This document shows, piece after piece, positions 34,064-45,589 of a DNA stretch of 64,000 nt. Every line of letters begins with the position of its first letter. Within the stretch, counting starts at the first letter, position 1. Origin of the DNA: Akebia trifoliata (Eukaryota; Streptophyta; Magnoliopsida; Ranunculales; Lardizabalaceae). Location: the NCBI GenBank assembly GCA_017979445.1, contig CM030717.1:19207288-19271287 (forward strand). The letters run 5' to 3'. The notes under the pieces were generated by a model, which was not told the origin of the DNA, ran no database searches, and was given only the letters and a program-made list of their open reading frames with translations. The translations under genes and the position numbers were made by a program.

Positions 34064-35308
34064 TGTGACGCCCCGTCAAACGCTAACACAAATTCCAAGG
34101 CCACCTCAAAATTTAGACTTGGCTTCTCCTATTTATATTAGCGTTTCACGAAACTTGAAACTATCGTAATCTAATATACCACAAATTCTGACTATATATA
34201 AAAGCAACACAGAAATAACAGCAGAAGACTGAAAATATCTAATACATGAGTATATCAGAGTGCGGAAATTTACAATTTATAGGATTACAAAAAAGCTTTC
34301 ACCTTAACGTGAATCTAATCACTCAACCCTAAAACTAGATACATCTCTTGAGATGAACAGACTTCTAGTGAATGTAGTCCCAATACTCACCGACAACAAA
34401 CCCTAGTCGTCGGTATGACCCACTAGATGATCCTCACTCGATGGCTCTACAACTACTTCTCCGACTACAAGCCCTAAAGCTAAAAAAATGGAAGTAAAGG
34501 GTGAATAACGATGGTTACCCAGTAAGTCCACAACTAATTCCTACTAATAACCTCCCCTAATTATGATCGAGTAAGCATGCTGAACAGTTTAACATGGCAA
34601 AGTTTTGCAAGGAAAAATACGATTAACTGGTACATATAGTCATGGATAAGCAGCTAAACAATTTAAAATTTTACATCACATCAATCATCAGTACTCATTA
34701 TACATTTTCATTTTTATATAAATCTAAATACCAACATTGGAACAGTAGACATGCTTTTCAGTTTATAATTCAAAATAAAGCAACATGTACATAATACATA
34801 ATGGTAGAGCAGTAGAATTATCTTGGGATTCACGATTGGATCGCTCCCAGTCGGGACATGATGTTACAACATGAATCTAACTTTTAGTTCTTGATTTTGT
34901 GGTCGGTCGCTGCTCTTACCACATTGGTGACAATTTATCAGGGTCAGGCGAGCCGTTTGACGTGACCGTAAGCAATGGGTATCTTTTCGATGTGTTAGAA
35001 CGTTCGACTACTACTAGATTGTTAGTGATCACTGACCAATCATATTCATCTATGCCCATCAACCATGTATGTGATTCCCAAAATAACACTCCACTCGTAT
35101 ACGACCACCTTTACAATGCATGTTCACTAGTAAATATAAGAAATGAATGGACCCGGATTCCAGTTGTGACTCCACTCTCATACGCGTACCATTCCACGTA
35201 TGAGCTTGGTGGTCCCTACCGTACATCCCAGGATAGTACATCCCTCCGATGATGTGACACACTATCCCTTCAGGCATTCACAGACCCTTTAACAGCTCAC
35301 AAAATAGC

Positions 35309-35345
<37 letters not shown>

Positions 35346-37234
35346 TTTTTATTTAAAACAAAAAAGATAAATTAACAGAACATGGTTGAGAATGGATATC
35401 CGGTTCCTACCATGCAACTGTGGCCACCCGGCCTAAAATAAATAACAGTACTTGGAGCCTCTGCGCCAACATAAATTTAAATAAACATGCAACCCTTTCA
35501 TTAATAACCTGGATATCCTTTCACCAACCTATATACAACATACAATGAAAAATGAAGACATCACCCCTCGAGTGTGACTCTGACATTTTATCGATTCATC
35601 CATTTTTCCATTCTCTCGACATTCTCACTTTTCGTCTTTTCAAATCAAATCATTCATTTTCAATCTTTTAAAGTAATTTTTGGTCTTTCCATCGAAAACC
35701 ATCAAGGTTTATTCAAAACGAGGTCCCAACAGGTATGCGAAGGCAAACTATCAAAACTAGAAAAAAATGATGAAAATTTGACTAAGTGTCGGAAACTTGA
35801 TTTTTCAAAATTGTCGAAATTGAAAATGGATTTTCATAAATGAAGGTCCTCGGCAACATAAGAAGGGCCATGTAATTTTGTAATCTAATTCAAAGTAATA
35901 CAAAAGATATCACGCGAATACTTAAAACATTCCCGTCGTGACGAAAATTTATTTATGTTTTTCCTACTTCGTTTGAAGGAGTTACGGGGGCCATAAGTAG
36001 TCGTTTTGGCATAATAAAAGCATGAGGAATCCAAAAAAAATATCAGAAATTTTTTTTGGACACTTTATGATTTTCACGATAGCACTGTGAATAGTGCACA
36101 GTAGCGTACGGTGGCACCGTCAGAACGTTGGAAATTCACGAATTTTTCCATTTTTTTCTTCGTTTTTTACTCATTTTCTATTCTAATAACCCACCCACGA
36201 ATTAAATATTCAAACTACGATGAAACACATTAAACATAATGATTTCTAGTATGAATTTGAAATAATTTAAGTGACATTCTATAAATTTAAAACATACACA
36301 AGTTTCGAAAGATCCCTAAATGTAATTTTTCTGAAATCTATGGTTACTAATAAGAGTTGAAAGTCCCCTAATTGGTTTGTGATTGCCATTGGTGATGAAC
36401 TAAAACAAATGGTCAATGTTCGATGGCTTGAAGTTCCGAAAGTGGTTGAACTCGAGTGCCAATGGTCGAGTTGATTTCAAAACCCTCTTTGAAGGTGTTC
36501 TTCCCATTTTCAATGACGATGGACAACTCTCCCTTGGTTTTGATAAGACTCTAAGTAGATATAGATGAATCTACTTACTGATTTTTATGAGAGAATAAGA
36601 GAAAGAAAGGAAAATGAAGGTTAAACGGGTTGAAGGTGTGGAGTTCGTCGATGCCGACGACTTTCTCTCCTTCGCTAATGATCAACTCGGACTCACTTGC
36701 GATAGATCTTGATGGGAAGGGTAGAAACCCTAGGTTTGGAAAAATGACTAATTTAGACTTCTTTAGAAAAGAGTGAAGAAGTGAAATGAAATAAAAGAAA
36801 GTAAGCTTTCTTTTATAAGAGGGTTGAGGGCATTTTTGACATTTCTACTTATTTCTATTTTTGACGAAATCCTAACCATTCGAACTCGAAAAATGACATG
36901 TGAGTATTCCATTTTGAATAACTTTTCGTTGTGGACCTAATGGTGAAGTTGAATTTTCTTGATTCTCACTCTAACAAAATTTCACTATTTTGGATCCCAC
37001 TTAACGCGAAATTCGAGGATTTTATAACTTTTTCATCCGAACTTGAATTTGAACTTGCTTACAAGTTAAAGTATATATTTTAATCTCTTTAAATCCAATG
37101 GTGGAATCGATTTTCATTAAAAATGATCAGAACAATATTCGAGTGTTTTACTTTAATTTCCTTATTCGACATTTTCCTTAAAATATCACCCTTTGGCTTC
37201 CTCGAGATATGAGTTGAAAATCCGGGGTATTACA
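34064..37234 (-). mobile_element. Solo LTR F (TGTAATACCCCGG type, 3.2 kb)
   Basis: On the minus strand it runs from TGTAATACCCCGG to GGGGCGTCACA. It has a perfect 5-bp target duplication, TATTT at 34059-34063 and 37235-37239. It is homologous in inverse to solo LTR G over most of its length. It has no internal coding region and no partner LTR, hence a solo LTR. It sits in the LTR of element B. ORFs such as 34899-35252 have no recognisable domain. Confidence 0.85.
35312..35341. repeat. AT dinucleotide microsatellite
   Basis: A pure (AT)15 run inside solo LTR F. The matching place in solo LTR G has only ATATATGTACGTAGC, so the run expanded after the copies diverged. Confidence 0.9.
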
Positions 37235-37376
37235 TATTTTATCACGTGAATTCTTTGAATTTCACATAGTGAAGTCCCACGATTGATAATGCTTACATGG
37301 CACCAAAAAATCAATGAATTGATCACATTTTGAAAAAAATGAAATCAATTTTAATTCCACGTGCACACAAATCAAT

Positions 37377-37648
37377 TAGTCGACTCATTGATGACATTTT
37401 GACAAGTAAAAATAAATCTTCACCTCCTTATGTCCACAAAATCAGCGAGTTAACTCATATGCCAATTTTAGTGAAAAAGTTTTGTTTTAAACTTCCTATG
37501 TACACAAAAATCAGTGAGTCAACTCACTTATCACATGAAATCTCAATGTCCCACTCAATGCATCCCCCAAAACAGTGAGTTGACTCACTTATCATTTGAA
37601 ATATCAATGCTCTACTCAATGCACACCTCAATAGTGAGTTGACTCACT
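37377..37648. repeat. ~62-bp repeat with AGTGAGTYRACTCACT palindrome
   Basis: Five units, spaced 60-70 bp apart, carry variants of AGTGAGTCAACTCACT or AGTGAGTTGACTCACT (37512-37527, 37573-37588 and 37632-37648 nearly perfect; 37377 and 37443 degenerate). Each contains a TTGAC W-box core and a TGAGTCA/TGACTCA bZIP-like core. Position inside an LTR suggests, but does not show, a transcriptional role. Confidence 0.7.
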
Positions 37649-39279
37649 TTGTTAACATAAATGACCATATGACATGGAAATGAAGTTGGTGTTCTTAATA
37701 GGCATGACACAAATAATAAAGTTACCAAAGATATAAATCATAATATTCTGAAGCCATGAGGACAACCAAGATATAAATTCAATCACATCACATAATTTTA
37801 TGAATTTGTCAAATTTACAAAGGATATAAATTATAGGTTATTGGGATCAAGAAAATTGCATTAGAATCAAACAAAGGATACCGGTCATGATTGCCATTAT
37901 GTATTGATGTAAACAATAACTATCAATAATAAATCACTAGAAATTCCAACATAATCAAAGGGTAAAAAAAATCACCACACTCACAAGACCTATGCAACTC
38001 TCCATAAATTGAACATGGTTCATTAAAACAATGTGAATAGAAGAACATTTAATTGGTTACCTTACGCGGTTTTGAATGTAGAATCTAGTGAGAAAGAAGA
38101 GTGAGCAGTTCTACTCATTCGCAAATCAGGTTTAAGAATAATGAAATATTATTCCTTTTACTATCGCAGTCGTTGTGTTATCCCTTCAGAGTCACAAAAT
38201 CGATGCTTTGATGAGTTTTTAACGCCTTCTCTAGTAGAGATATGACGATGATCGCGAATTTGTGTGAGAAGGGAGAATAGGGAGTGAGTTCAGAGACATA
38301 ATAGAAGGGTAGACTATAATGATGTTGTTTTGGAACATTGAGATAAGGTAAGAAAAGGTTACCATGTTGTTCTAATGGGGCTTAAGAAGATGAAGTGGAA
38401 GGTGGGAATGGAGATGAAGTCATGCAAAGTCTTCGAAGGTGAGTTTAACTCCTTAGAGATAAGTTGATGATGCTTAGAGGATCGCCTTGTGCATTTTTTT
38501 CTTCCTTTTCTCTCATCCTTATTGGTGGATTGTGAGTTATGAGAGTGGCTGTGGGCTGAAAAATCAAAAGAGAAGAGGGACGTTTAGGGTGCTACTGTAG
38601 ATTGAAGACGAAAGGAGAATAGCTAATGCGTTAATGGTTGATGAAAAGAAGGAAGAAGATGACTGGTTGCCATAATAGGACATCAAAGAGAGAAGAGAAA
38701 AGATGATTGGTTGCTATTGCAATGGCTGAAAAGAAAGGAAGAAGAAGGTGATGGGCTATTGGCTGAATACTCTTCTTTTCAGTTTTCTTTTCATTTTTGC
38801 ATTGTTCGCTTTTTTGGGATTCCTTTTGCTTGCTGTCCAAAGAAAAGAATGAGAGGGGGGACGTGAGAGAGTTAGGAAGAAGGGGGTCGTGATTCCTTCT
38901 CCTTTTGGCTGTTTCAAAAACATCAGACCCTCTTTTTTTCCTTCAAAAATGTCAGCCTCCTCCTTTTATTGACACTCTCTTTCCTTTTTTTATTCTTATT
39001 ATTTTATAAAAAGAGAAGTCTTTTTTGAACTTTAGAAAAAAGAACATCATTGTTTTCCCTTTTTTGTTTACTTTTCCTTTTATTTTTCCTTTTTATTAAT
39101 TCTTTCTTTAATTTTTTATTGTTTGTTTCTTCTTTGACCGAACCAAAAGAGCAACTCTCTCTCTATTTGAGTTTAAAAGGAAAGGGACTATGATCCCATG
39201 CTTCATAACCCGTGGCACATTGGTGGATCATTGATGATTAATTTTTTTGATTTTTAATATAGATTGAATAAATTAAAAT

Positions 39280-39640
39280 TTTAATTTAATGGGTTAATTG
39301 TGTTTTACTTTTCAATTTTGATTGGTTGATTAATTAAAATTTCAATTTTGATTGGCTGATTGCGTTTTAATTTCAATTTTGATTGGTCGATTGAGTTTTA
39401 GTTTCAATTTGATTAGTCGATTAGATTCTAACTTTAATGTTAATTGTTTGATTTTATTTTAATTTGAATTTGATTGGTTTATCGAATTTTAATTTTCATG
39501 TTAATTGATTGATTTTATGTTTTGGTTGGTTGATCGATTGGATTTTAATTTGAATGTTAATTAGTTGATTGGATTTTAATTTAAATGTTGATATGTTAAT
39601 TAAATTTTGGATTGAGTATTGATTTTAAGTTTTCGAGTTG
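39280..39640. repeat. Degenerate ~40-bp AT-rich repeat tract
   Basis: About nine units of TTTTAATTTYAATTTTGATTGG followed by TYGATTG lie in LTR B. They are diverged by single-base changes. Confidence 0.65.
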
Positions 39641-40709
39641 ATCGTTTGAATTGTAACTTTTGTTTCGATTTAAAAATTTTCAAGTTGGTTGTTTTATTTC
39701 TATTTTCTTAATAATCAATGTCTCTATGTACAAGTTGGACATCAAGGGGCATTTCAATCATTTTACGATTTTTTAATAAATTTATCTGTTTTCATCAATT
39801 TGGGTCTCATTAGACTCAAAATTATATTCTAAAGGCAATGAAGGTACTTTCGAGACTTTTCGGGATTCTAAAATTTATAAGGGGTATTTTTGTCTATTTT
39901 TGTGAATTTTGGCATGAGGTTTCTTTTAGTTCTAACGTTTTATTTCAAGGTCACATTTGCCTAGCATAGCGTGGTCTCTAAGTTATCGAAGTGTGTAGTG
40001 AACCTAAACATACGTGCTTACTAAATCGAGTGTATGGTGTAACGATTCTAAGCGTGCATATTTCTATGTCGTGTGGCAAGGAGGAAGAAGAGAGTGGAAT
40101 TAGGAGACAAAAGAAATTGGATGAAGGCTTCTCACAAGATTTTGAGTTCTTTGCGCTCATCATTAAGAATCCATAGCAACCAGGTGACGGATTGCCAAGT
40201 TAGGCAGATGTAAAAATGGGGTGTCTACAGATGCCCCTCTTTTATAGAGGATGGAAGCACACTAGATGGCCAATCTAGTTTGGTAGATAGTGCGACATCC
40301 GAATGCCAAATTTAATGACATTTCATTTATGCAGCCTGATTTGGTGGTTCGTTGAGGTCGGACATTTAAAGATGAAACCCTCATCGAACTAAAAGGTGTC
40401 AGATCCTTGAATTTTTGAGAATTCTCCTTGACTTATGCAAAAGTGCACGTGTATGCAATGGTGTGAAACTTATAGAGTAGTGCATCGAATCATTAAGAAT
40501 AAACTCTCATCGATAACAACAAATGTTAGGTCCTAGAGATTTTCTCTTGCCGACGATTATAATTCAAATTGAAATATACATATGCAATGAAAACAATCAT
40601 ATGATATTGAATGATGGCAATTTTGAACAACAAGATAATTAGAGTCATAACAATATCAGAATGTAGGAATTTTATTAAATCTTATCAAAATTCTTTTTTT
40701 ATAGTTCGA

Positions 40710-41430
40710 AAAAGTTTGAGTCTGGTTTATCGGACTCGAGCTTATTGGAGCTATGTTTCTTGGGCTTAGATTTACAAGAACTTAAAAAATCCTATTCAAG
40801 TTGAAGTCTCGTTTCTCAGATACGAACTTATTGGGGCCATGCTTCTCGGGCTAAGGTTTACAGGAACTTAAAAAATCCTATCAAAGTTGGAGTTTTGTTT
40901 CTCAGACTCGGACTTGCAGGAGTCACCCTTTTCGAGTTGGGATTTGTAGGAACTTAAAAAATCTCATTAATTTATTTTATGATTCAAATAAAGTTAGAAT
41001 TTTATTTCTCGAACTCAAACCTATTTGTGTCACACTTCTCGAGCTAAGGTTTACAGGAACTTAAAAAATCTTGTTAAAGTTGGAGTATTGTTTCTCAGAG
41101 TCGAATTTGTGGGAGCCATGTTTCTCTGGCTGGGTTTGTAGGAACTTAAAAAATCCTATTAATTCATTCTATGATTCAAACAAAGTTAGAGTTCGTTTAT
41201 CAGACTTGAGCCTATTGGAGCCACACTTCTCGGGTTAAGGTTTACAAGAACTTATAAAATCCTGTTAAAGTTGGAGTCTCGTTTCTCGGACTCGAACTTA
41301 CTCGAGTCACGCTTCTCAGGTTGAGATTTATAGGAACTTAAAAAATCATATTAATTCATTCTATGATTCAAATAAATTTATAGTTTTGTTTCTCGGACTT
41401 GAACTCAATGGAGCCACGCTTCTCGTGCTT
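40710..41430. repeat. Tandem repeat of ~90/115-bp units in element B
   Basis: About eight units read GTTGGAGTCTCGTTTCTCGG, ACTCGAACTTATTGGAGCC, CTTCTCGGGCTAAGGTTTAC and AGGAACTTAAAAAATC; some also carry ATTCATTCTATGATTCAAA. The long and short forms roughly alternate. Homologous units are in D (58265-59010) and, inverted, in A. Confidence 0.8.
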
Positions 41431-42124
41431 GGATTAATTAAAGACTCGATATTATTAAGTTTAAAGATTGGGAGATTGGGTCTATTATTGGCTTATTATG
41501 TATCTGGATTCAGCATTGGATTTCGTCGAGCTTTTAAGCTTTTGAATAAGATTTTTCTTTTTGATCATAGGATCAAGAATGAAAACTTTAGAATCACAGT
41601 TATTCAAAAAAAATACCCCTAGTTTCAAAGTTGGCTTATAACTAAGACTTGACTATGAAATTGATGGATTGGATTACACTTGAAAAGTATGGACGAGAAA
41701 CTACAGTCTCCAATAAATGATAAGCAGAAGAACCAATATTCTTGTAAATTTCCAAGATGCTTAAGATTATCATATATGTAATAACAAATGATCGTTTTCT
41801 TTTGAAAAATGCTTAAGTTGGACTTAAAAAATCTTGATAAATATTATAATAGAAGATCTTTCTCTTCAAAGTGGTCAATGATTTTGCATTTTTCCTTAGT
41901 GAATACTTGAACAAATAAATATACTCTTAAAGATTCTACAATGTTCAAGATGACTTCTGAGTTTCTTCGATTTCAATATTGTCATCGTCAAATGTGAGTT
42001 CTCGAATGAAAAACAAATACTTTGACTCGAACTGCTTTCTATATTTCGTAGTTTCCATGTAAGCTTTCTTCCAAATTTTTCTTCTAGGTGGGATCTTTTT
42101 TTCCCTTTTTTGGTGTCCTAATTT

Positions 42125-42310
42125 TTGCCTAGATTGCCTTTTCAGGTTTTCAATCTAGTAGGCTTTGTCTTCCTTTTTCTGATGATACCTTGATTTTTGT
42201 TTAGATTGCCTTTTCAGGTTTTCAACGTAGCAGGCTCACATTTTTTTATGTCCTAACTTTTGTCTAAGTCGTCCTTTTAGATTTTCAATTTAGTGAGCTT
42301 CTTTCTTCTT
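42125..42310. repeat. ~60-bp repeat TTTTGCCTAGATTGCCTTTT
   Basis: Three units share TTTTGYCTARRTYGYCYTTT, CAGGTTTTCAA and GYAGGCT. The same repeat occurs as four units in element C (51543-51760). Confidence 0.75.
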
Positions 42311-43157
42311 GACATACTCAGATACTCAACTCGACAACCTCTTGGTTCCCTGGACCTTAACCGAATCAATTAACATTCGGGAAGTCTTAGTAGGTGGGGC
42401 TTAGGATATTGTTTAAAAAGAAAAGGTATAAAGCTCAATTTCTCAAAATGCCCCTGGTCTAATATTCTCTTTTTTTGGTCAACTCTTTTAAATCTCTTTA
42501 TTTTCTAATACCCCCATTTAGGCCATTTTTCTCAAATTTTTTTTTTGAATCTCCTCTTTTCTAATGACTCTAGTTTGGCATTATCCCATTTTTTTATTTT
42601 TAAATTGGAGATTTTTATGACACTTTCTTTAAGAAAATGTATATTTTATTTTTTTATTGTGATCGGGCCTGAAGTAACTTTTTAGGTTGTCTATGTACCC
42701 CAAATCTTTCTTCTCTCTTTGGATCAGGTCAAAATGTAGTTCATACAAAGATTTCCTTCCTGAGGTTGGGTGGTGTGGTCTAGAAAGAAGAGGTTAATAA
42801 TATTTTTAGAGGCTACGAGGGGCTAAAGAAGGTCATCTTTTCTTGGTAAGATATGAAAATTTTTCAACCAAAGAAAGCCTCATTTGGTGAAATGCTACTT
42901 GATTTGGCCAAGGTTCTGGAAATCGATGTCTTGATTATTTTGTTGAGTAAGGTCTTCTTTTGAGAAGGAATACTTTTCAATTTTTTTTTATGAAATTGAA
43001 TGTGATTGAATTTTTCTTTGTATTTAACGTTAACTCGTTCAACCCTTTCCGAATTTTGAAAAAAAATATCATGTTCTTTTGCGAATTAGAATTCTTCTCT
43101 CTTGAGTGAAAAAACATGATGAATCCCTTGTAAGTTGTAGCACCTTTGTCGATAGTT

Positions 43158-43433
43158 TCAACTGCATGATTCTTGATCAATAATTTTGACTTTGAAGTTC
43201 ATCTTCGACTTTACGTCTTGATCTATTATGGTGCAATTTATTCTGATGAAAGGTAATGTGATGCTCATACTCAACATATCCTCATAAGACCATATGAGAA
43301 CACTATTGAATGTCTCAAGTAAGTTTATTATTCTCTCATGTTCTTTTGAGGGTAATGTAGTATCAATTTGTACTTTTTGAGTGTACTTTTTATTCCAATA
43401 TTTATCAAGTTCAATTAGTGAGCTCTGAGTCAT
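43158..43433 (-). pseudogene. Tat-type pol fragment upstream of RT (element B)
   Basis: This 91-codon minus-strand frame reads 'VQIDTTLPSKEHERIINLL' and 'FNSVLIWSYEDMLSMS', matching the segment that precedes reverse transcriptase in Tat pol (compare 'LKRIKDVFTWSIKKMSEIP' in element I near 22450). RT itself does not follow. It supports minus orientation and Tat-like affinity for element B. Confidence 0.7.
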
Positions 43434-43476
43434 TCCTCGTGTTGGATTTTATGTTCATATTATTATGGCACGCATG

Positions 43477-45205
43477 TGAAAGCGCCCTCAATCCGCGGGG
43501 TGCGCGGATCCGCTTTTGACCCTTGAGGTTTGGGAGTCGCCACCTAGTTATTGTGGTCTAGGAACCAAACTGACTCTAACATGGATAAAAGGAACTAATC
43601 TACCATAAAAAATCTGAATTCGGGGATCAAGTTACGGGGTTGGAAGGTGTTAGGCACCAACCCCGCCCGGCCAAAGCCGGTCTCTACTAAATTCCCAAGT
43701 AAATTACATTGCTAAAACCTAGATAAAAAAAATAAATAAAAATAAAAATTTACCTTTCCTATGGCAAAGACTTGGTTCCCTCAGATCTGACAAAAAGAAC
43801 TCCTTGTACCGTGCTCCCTTGCTTTGTTCTGTTTCCGGATTTGACTTCGGATCTCCGAGGCAAGGTATCTCCTTGTTTTTGAATCTGAACTCTTCAAGTT
43901 CGTTGAGGATTCGGGGGTGTTTTTAGAAGGCTTTTGGGTGTTTTCTAGACTAAAATTGAAGGAGGGATGTTAGCTAAGGAGTTGGGGCTCCAAAACTAGG
44001 GTTTATGATTTGATACGAAAATAGGATGTGAGCACCTCTATTTATAGATGTTTTTAGGGGTTGATTTGGATAGAGTTAGTGTTTAATTAGAGATCTTTTA
44101 ATTAGAGTTGTGTTTTAGTTTGACTTGTTTTAGGTAGAATTGTGTTTTAATTAGAATTGTTTTAGGTAGAATTGTGTTTTAATTCAAATTGTTTTAGGTA
44201 GAATTATTTTAAGTTAGAACTCTATTAGATAGAGTTATTAATCAATTATAATTCTATTATGAATTTTGGTCTTATTTGATTGACTTTTAATGTTTTGACT
44301 TCAGTCTTAATGGATTGACTTTTAATATCTTGACTTCAGTCTTGCTTAATTGACTTTAATTTTGACTGTAGTCTCACTCGATTGACTTTAATACCTTGAC
44401 TTCAGTCTTGCTTGATTTACTTTTAATTTTTGGAGAACCCCCCTCTAAAATATCTTTAATTCTTTGGACCCCCAAATGGAGGGGTCCTTAAAGAAATATC
44501 CCACGAACCCTCAACAATTTTGCCTGAGAGTCCGATTAATCGATTTTTTAGGTTCAAAATTTTAAATTAATTTCATTAATGTTTAAATTTAATTATTTAA
44601 TGTTTTATTTATTAATTTCGAATTTTTTATTATGAAAATTGTGAAATTACCGTTTTGCCCCCGAAGAGGACTTTTCACGTTTTAAGTCAGTTTTTAATGT
44701 TCTAGGATGTTTTAGAATCGATTTTTCGTAAGGAATTCAATGAGAATGTTGGTTTGTGTCATTTATGAAATTTTTTGTGTGAAATGATTGTGAACTTTAT
44801 GAGGGGCATTTTCGTAATTTTGTCAAATTCTGTTAAAATTGGTGAAATGATTTATTTGATTTCGATTTATTATTTTATGTGTTCGAGAGAGTTTTCCTAA
44901 GCGTAACGTAGGCTCTAAGGTTGTTTTGAGGTTAGGGGTATTTTGGTAATTTGGTATTTTTTAGTGATTTTTATCGTGAAACTTCTTTTTGGTCTGCAAG
45001 ATGATGATTTCTATGTTTCTGGGGTTGTGTTTTCCTAGCGTAGTGTGATTTCTAAGGTTTTGTCAGTTCGAGATACCTCATCAGGATTTCTGAAACACAT
45101 CTGGTAACAAAATAAAGCAACGGAATACACATCCATCATTGGGAATCCTTGCGATCGGGTTGACGAGTTGATTAATCAGGCGGATGCAAAAATGGGGTGT
45201 CTACA
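43477..45205 (-). mobile_element. Element C: 3' LTR
   Basis: Plus-strand boundaries are TGAAAGCGCCCTC and GGGGTGTCTACA. GCATG (43472-43476) precedes it and GCATG (56328-56332) follows the other end of C, a perfect 5-bp target duplication. Bases 43859-45205 match 54937-56327 almost exactly. The minus-strand purine tract next to it (45206-45222) and the minus-strand integrase show that this is the 3' LTR. 1729 bp. Confidence 0.85.
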
Positions 45206-45589
45206 GATGCCCCTCTTTGGCAGAGGGTTGAAGCAAACTAGATAGCAAATCTATTTTGGTAGATAGTGCGATATCTGAATGTCAAAGCTAGTGACAGTTC
45301 ATTTTGCAGCCTGATTTAGCAATTCGTCAGGGTGTTCGGATCCTTGAGGGTAAAGCTCTCCCCGAATTAAAAGGTTGTCGGGTCCTTGAGCGCAAACTCT
45401 CACTGACAGTGTCAGATCCTCGAATTTTAGAGAATTCACCCAGACTAAAAAGTGCAAATGTGCAAGTGTGTGCATTGTGAAAATTGAGTAAAACCTGAGC
45501 ATAAATTGAGCATAGACTGAGCATAAACTGGGCATAATTTGAGTAAAATTTTGAGAAAACCCTCGACGATAACTGAGAAAAATCCAAGA
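45206..45589 (-). other. Element C: conserved 3' block and minisatellite edge
   Basis: Starts with a minus-strand polypurine tract (plus strand GATGCCCCTCTTTGGC), then sequence shared with A, B and D (CAGCCTGATTTAGCAATTCG). From 45486 to 45545 it contains short units TGAGCATAAAYT, then TGAGTAAAATTTTGAG, which grade into the 33-bp array. Confidence 0.7.

Larger units (their letters stand above)
37240..40229 (-). mobile_element. Element B: 3' LTR, inner part
   Basis: Continuation of LTR B after solo LTR F. It ends (plus strand) with AAAATGGGGTGTCTACA at 40229, so in its own orientation it begins TGTAGACACCCC. It contains a repeated palindrome (37377-37648), an A/T-rich repeat tract (39280-39640) and a block homologous to LTR A. 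The total LTR, about 3.9 kb without F, is longer than that of element C. Confidence 0.68.
40230..43157 (-). mobile_element. Element B: 3' internal non-coding region
   Basis: A minus-strand purine tract (plus strand GATGCCCCTCTTTT, 40230-40243) adjoins the LTR. Then comes a block shared with A, C and D (CAGCCTGATTTGG, AGATCCTTGAATTTT), tandem repeats (40710-41430), a second repeat (42125-42310) and GGGCCTGAAGTAAC with a TACGTACCCC-like block also found in C at 52065-52105. Most of pol is deleted between this region and the fragment at 43158. Confidence 0.65.

Noticed and set aside
34899..35252. 117-codon ORF in solo LTR F
   Set aside because: It is LTR sequence homologous to G on the other strand; no domain and no conservation of frame.
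40230..45222. Reading elements B, C and D as plus-strand elements with GATGCCCCTCTTT as primer site
   Set aside because: LTR ends read TG...CA either way, but pol relics are on the minus strand and the adjoining tract is a good purine tract on that strand; minus orientation explains all the data.
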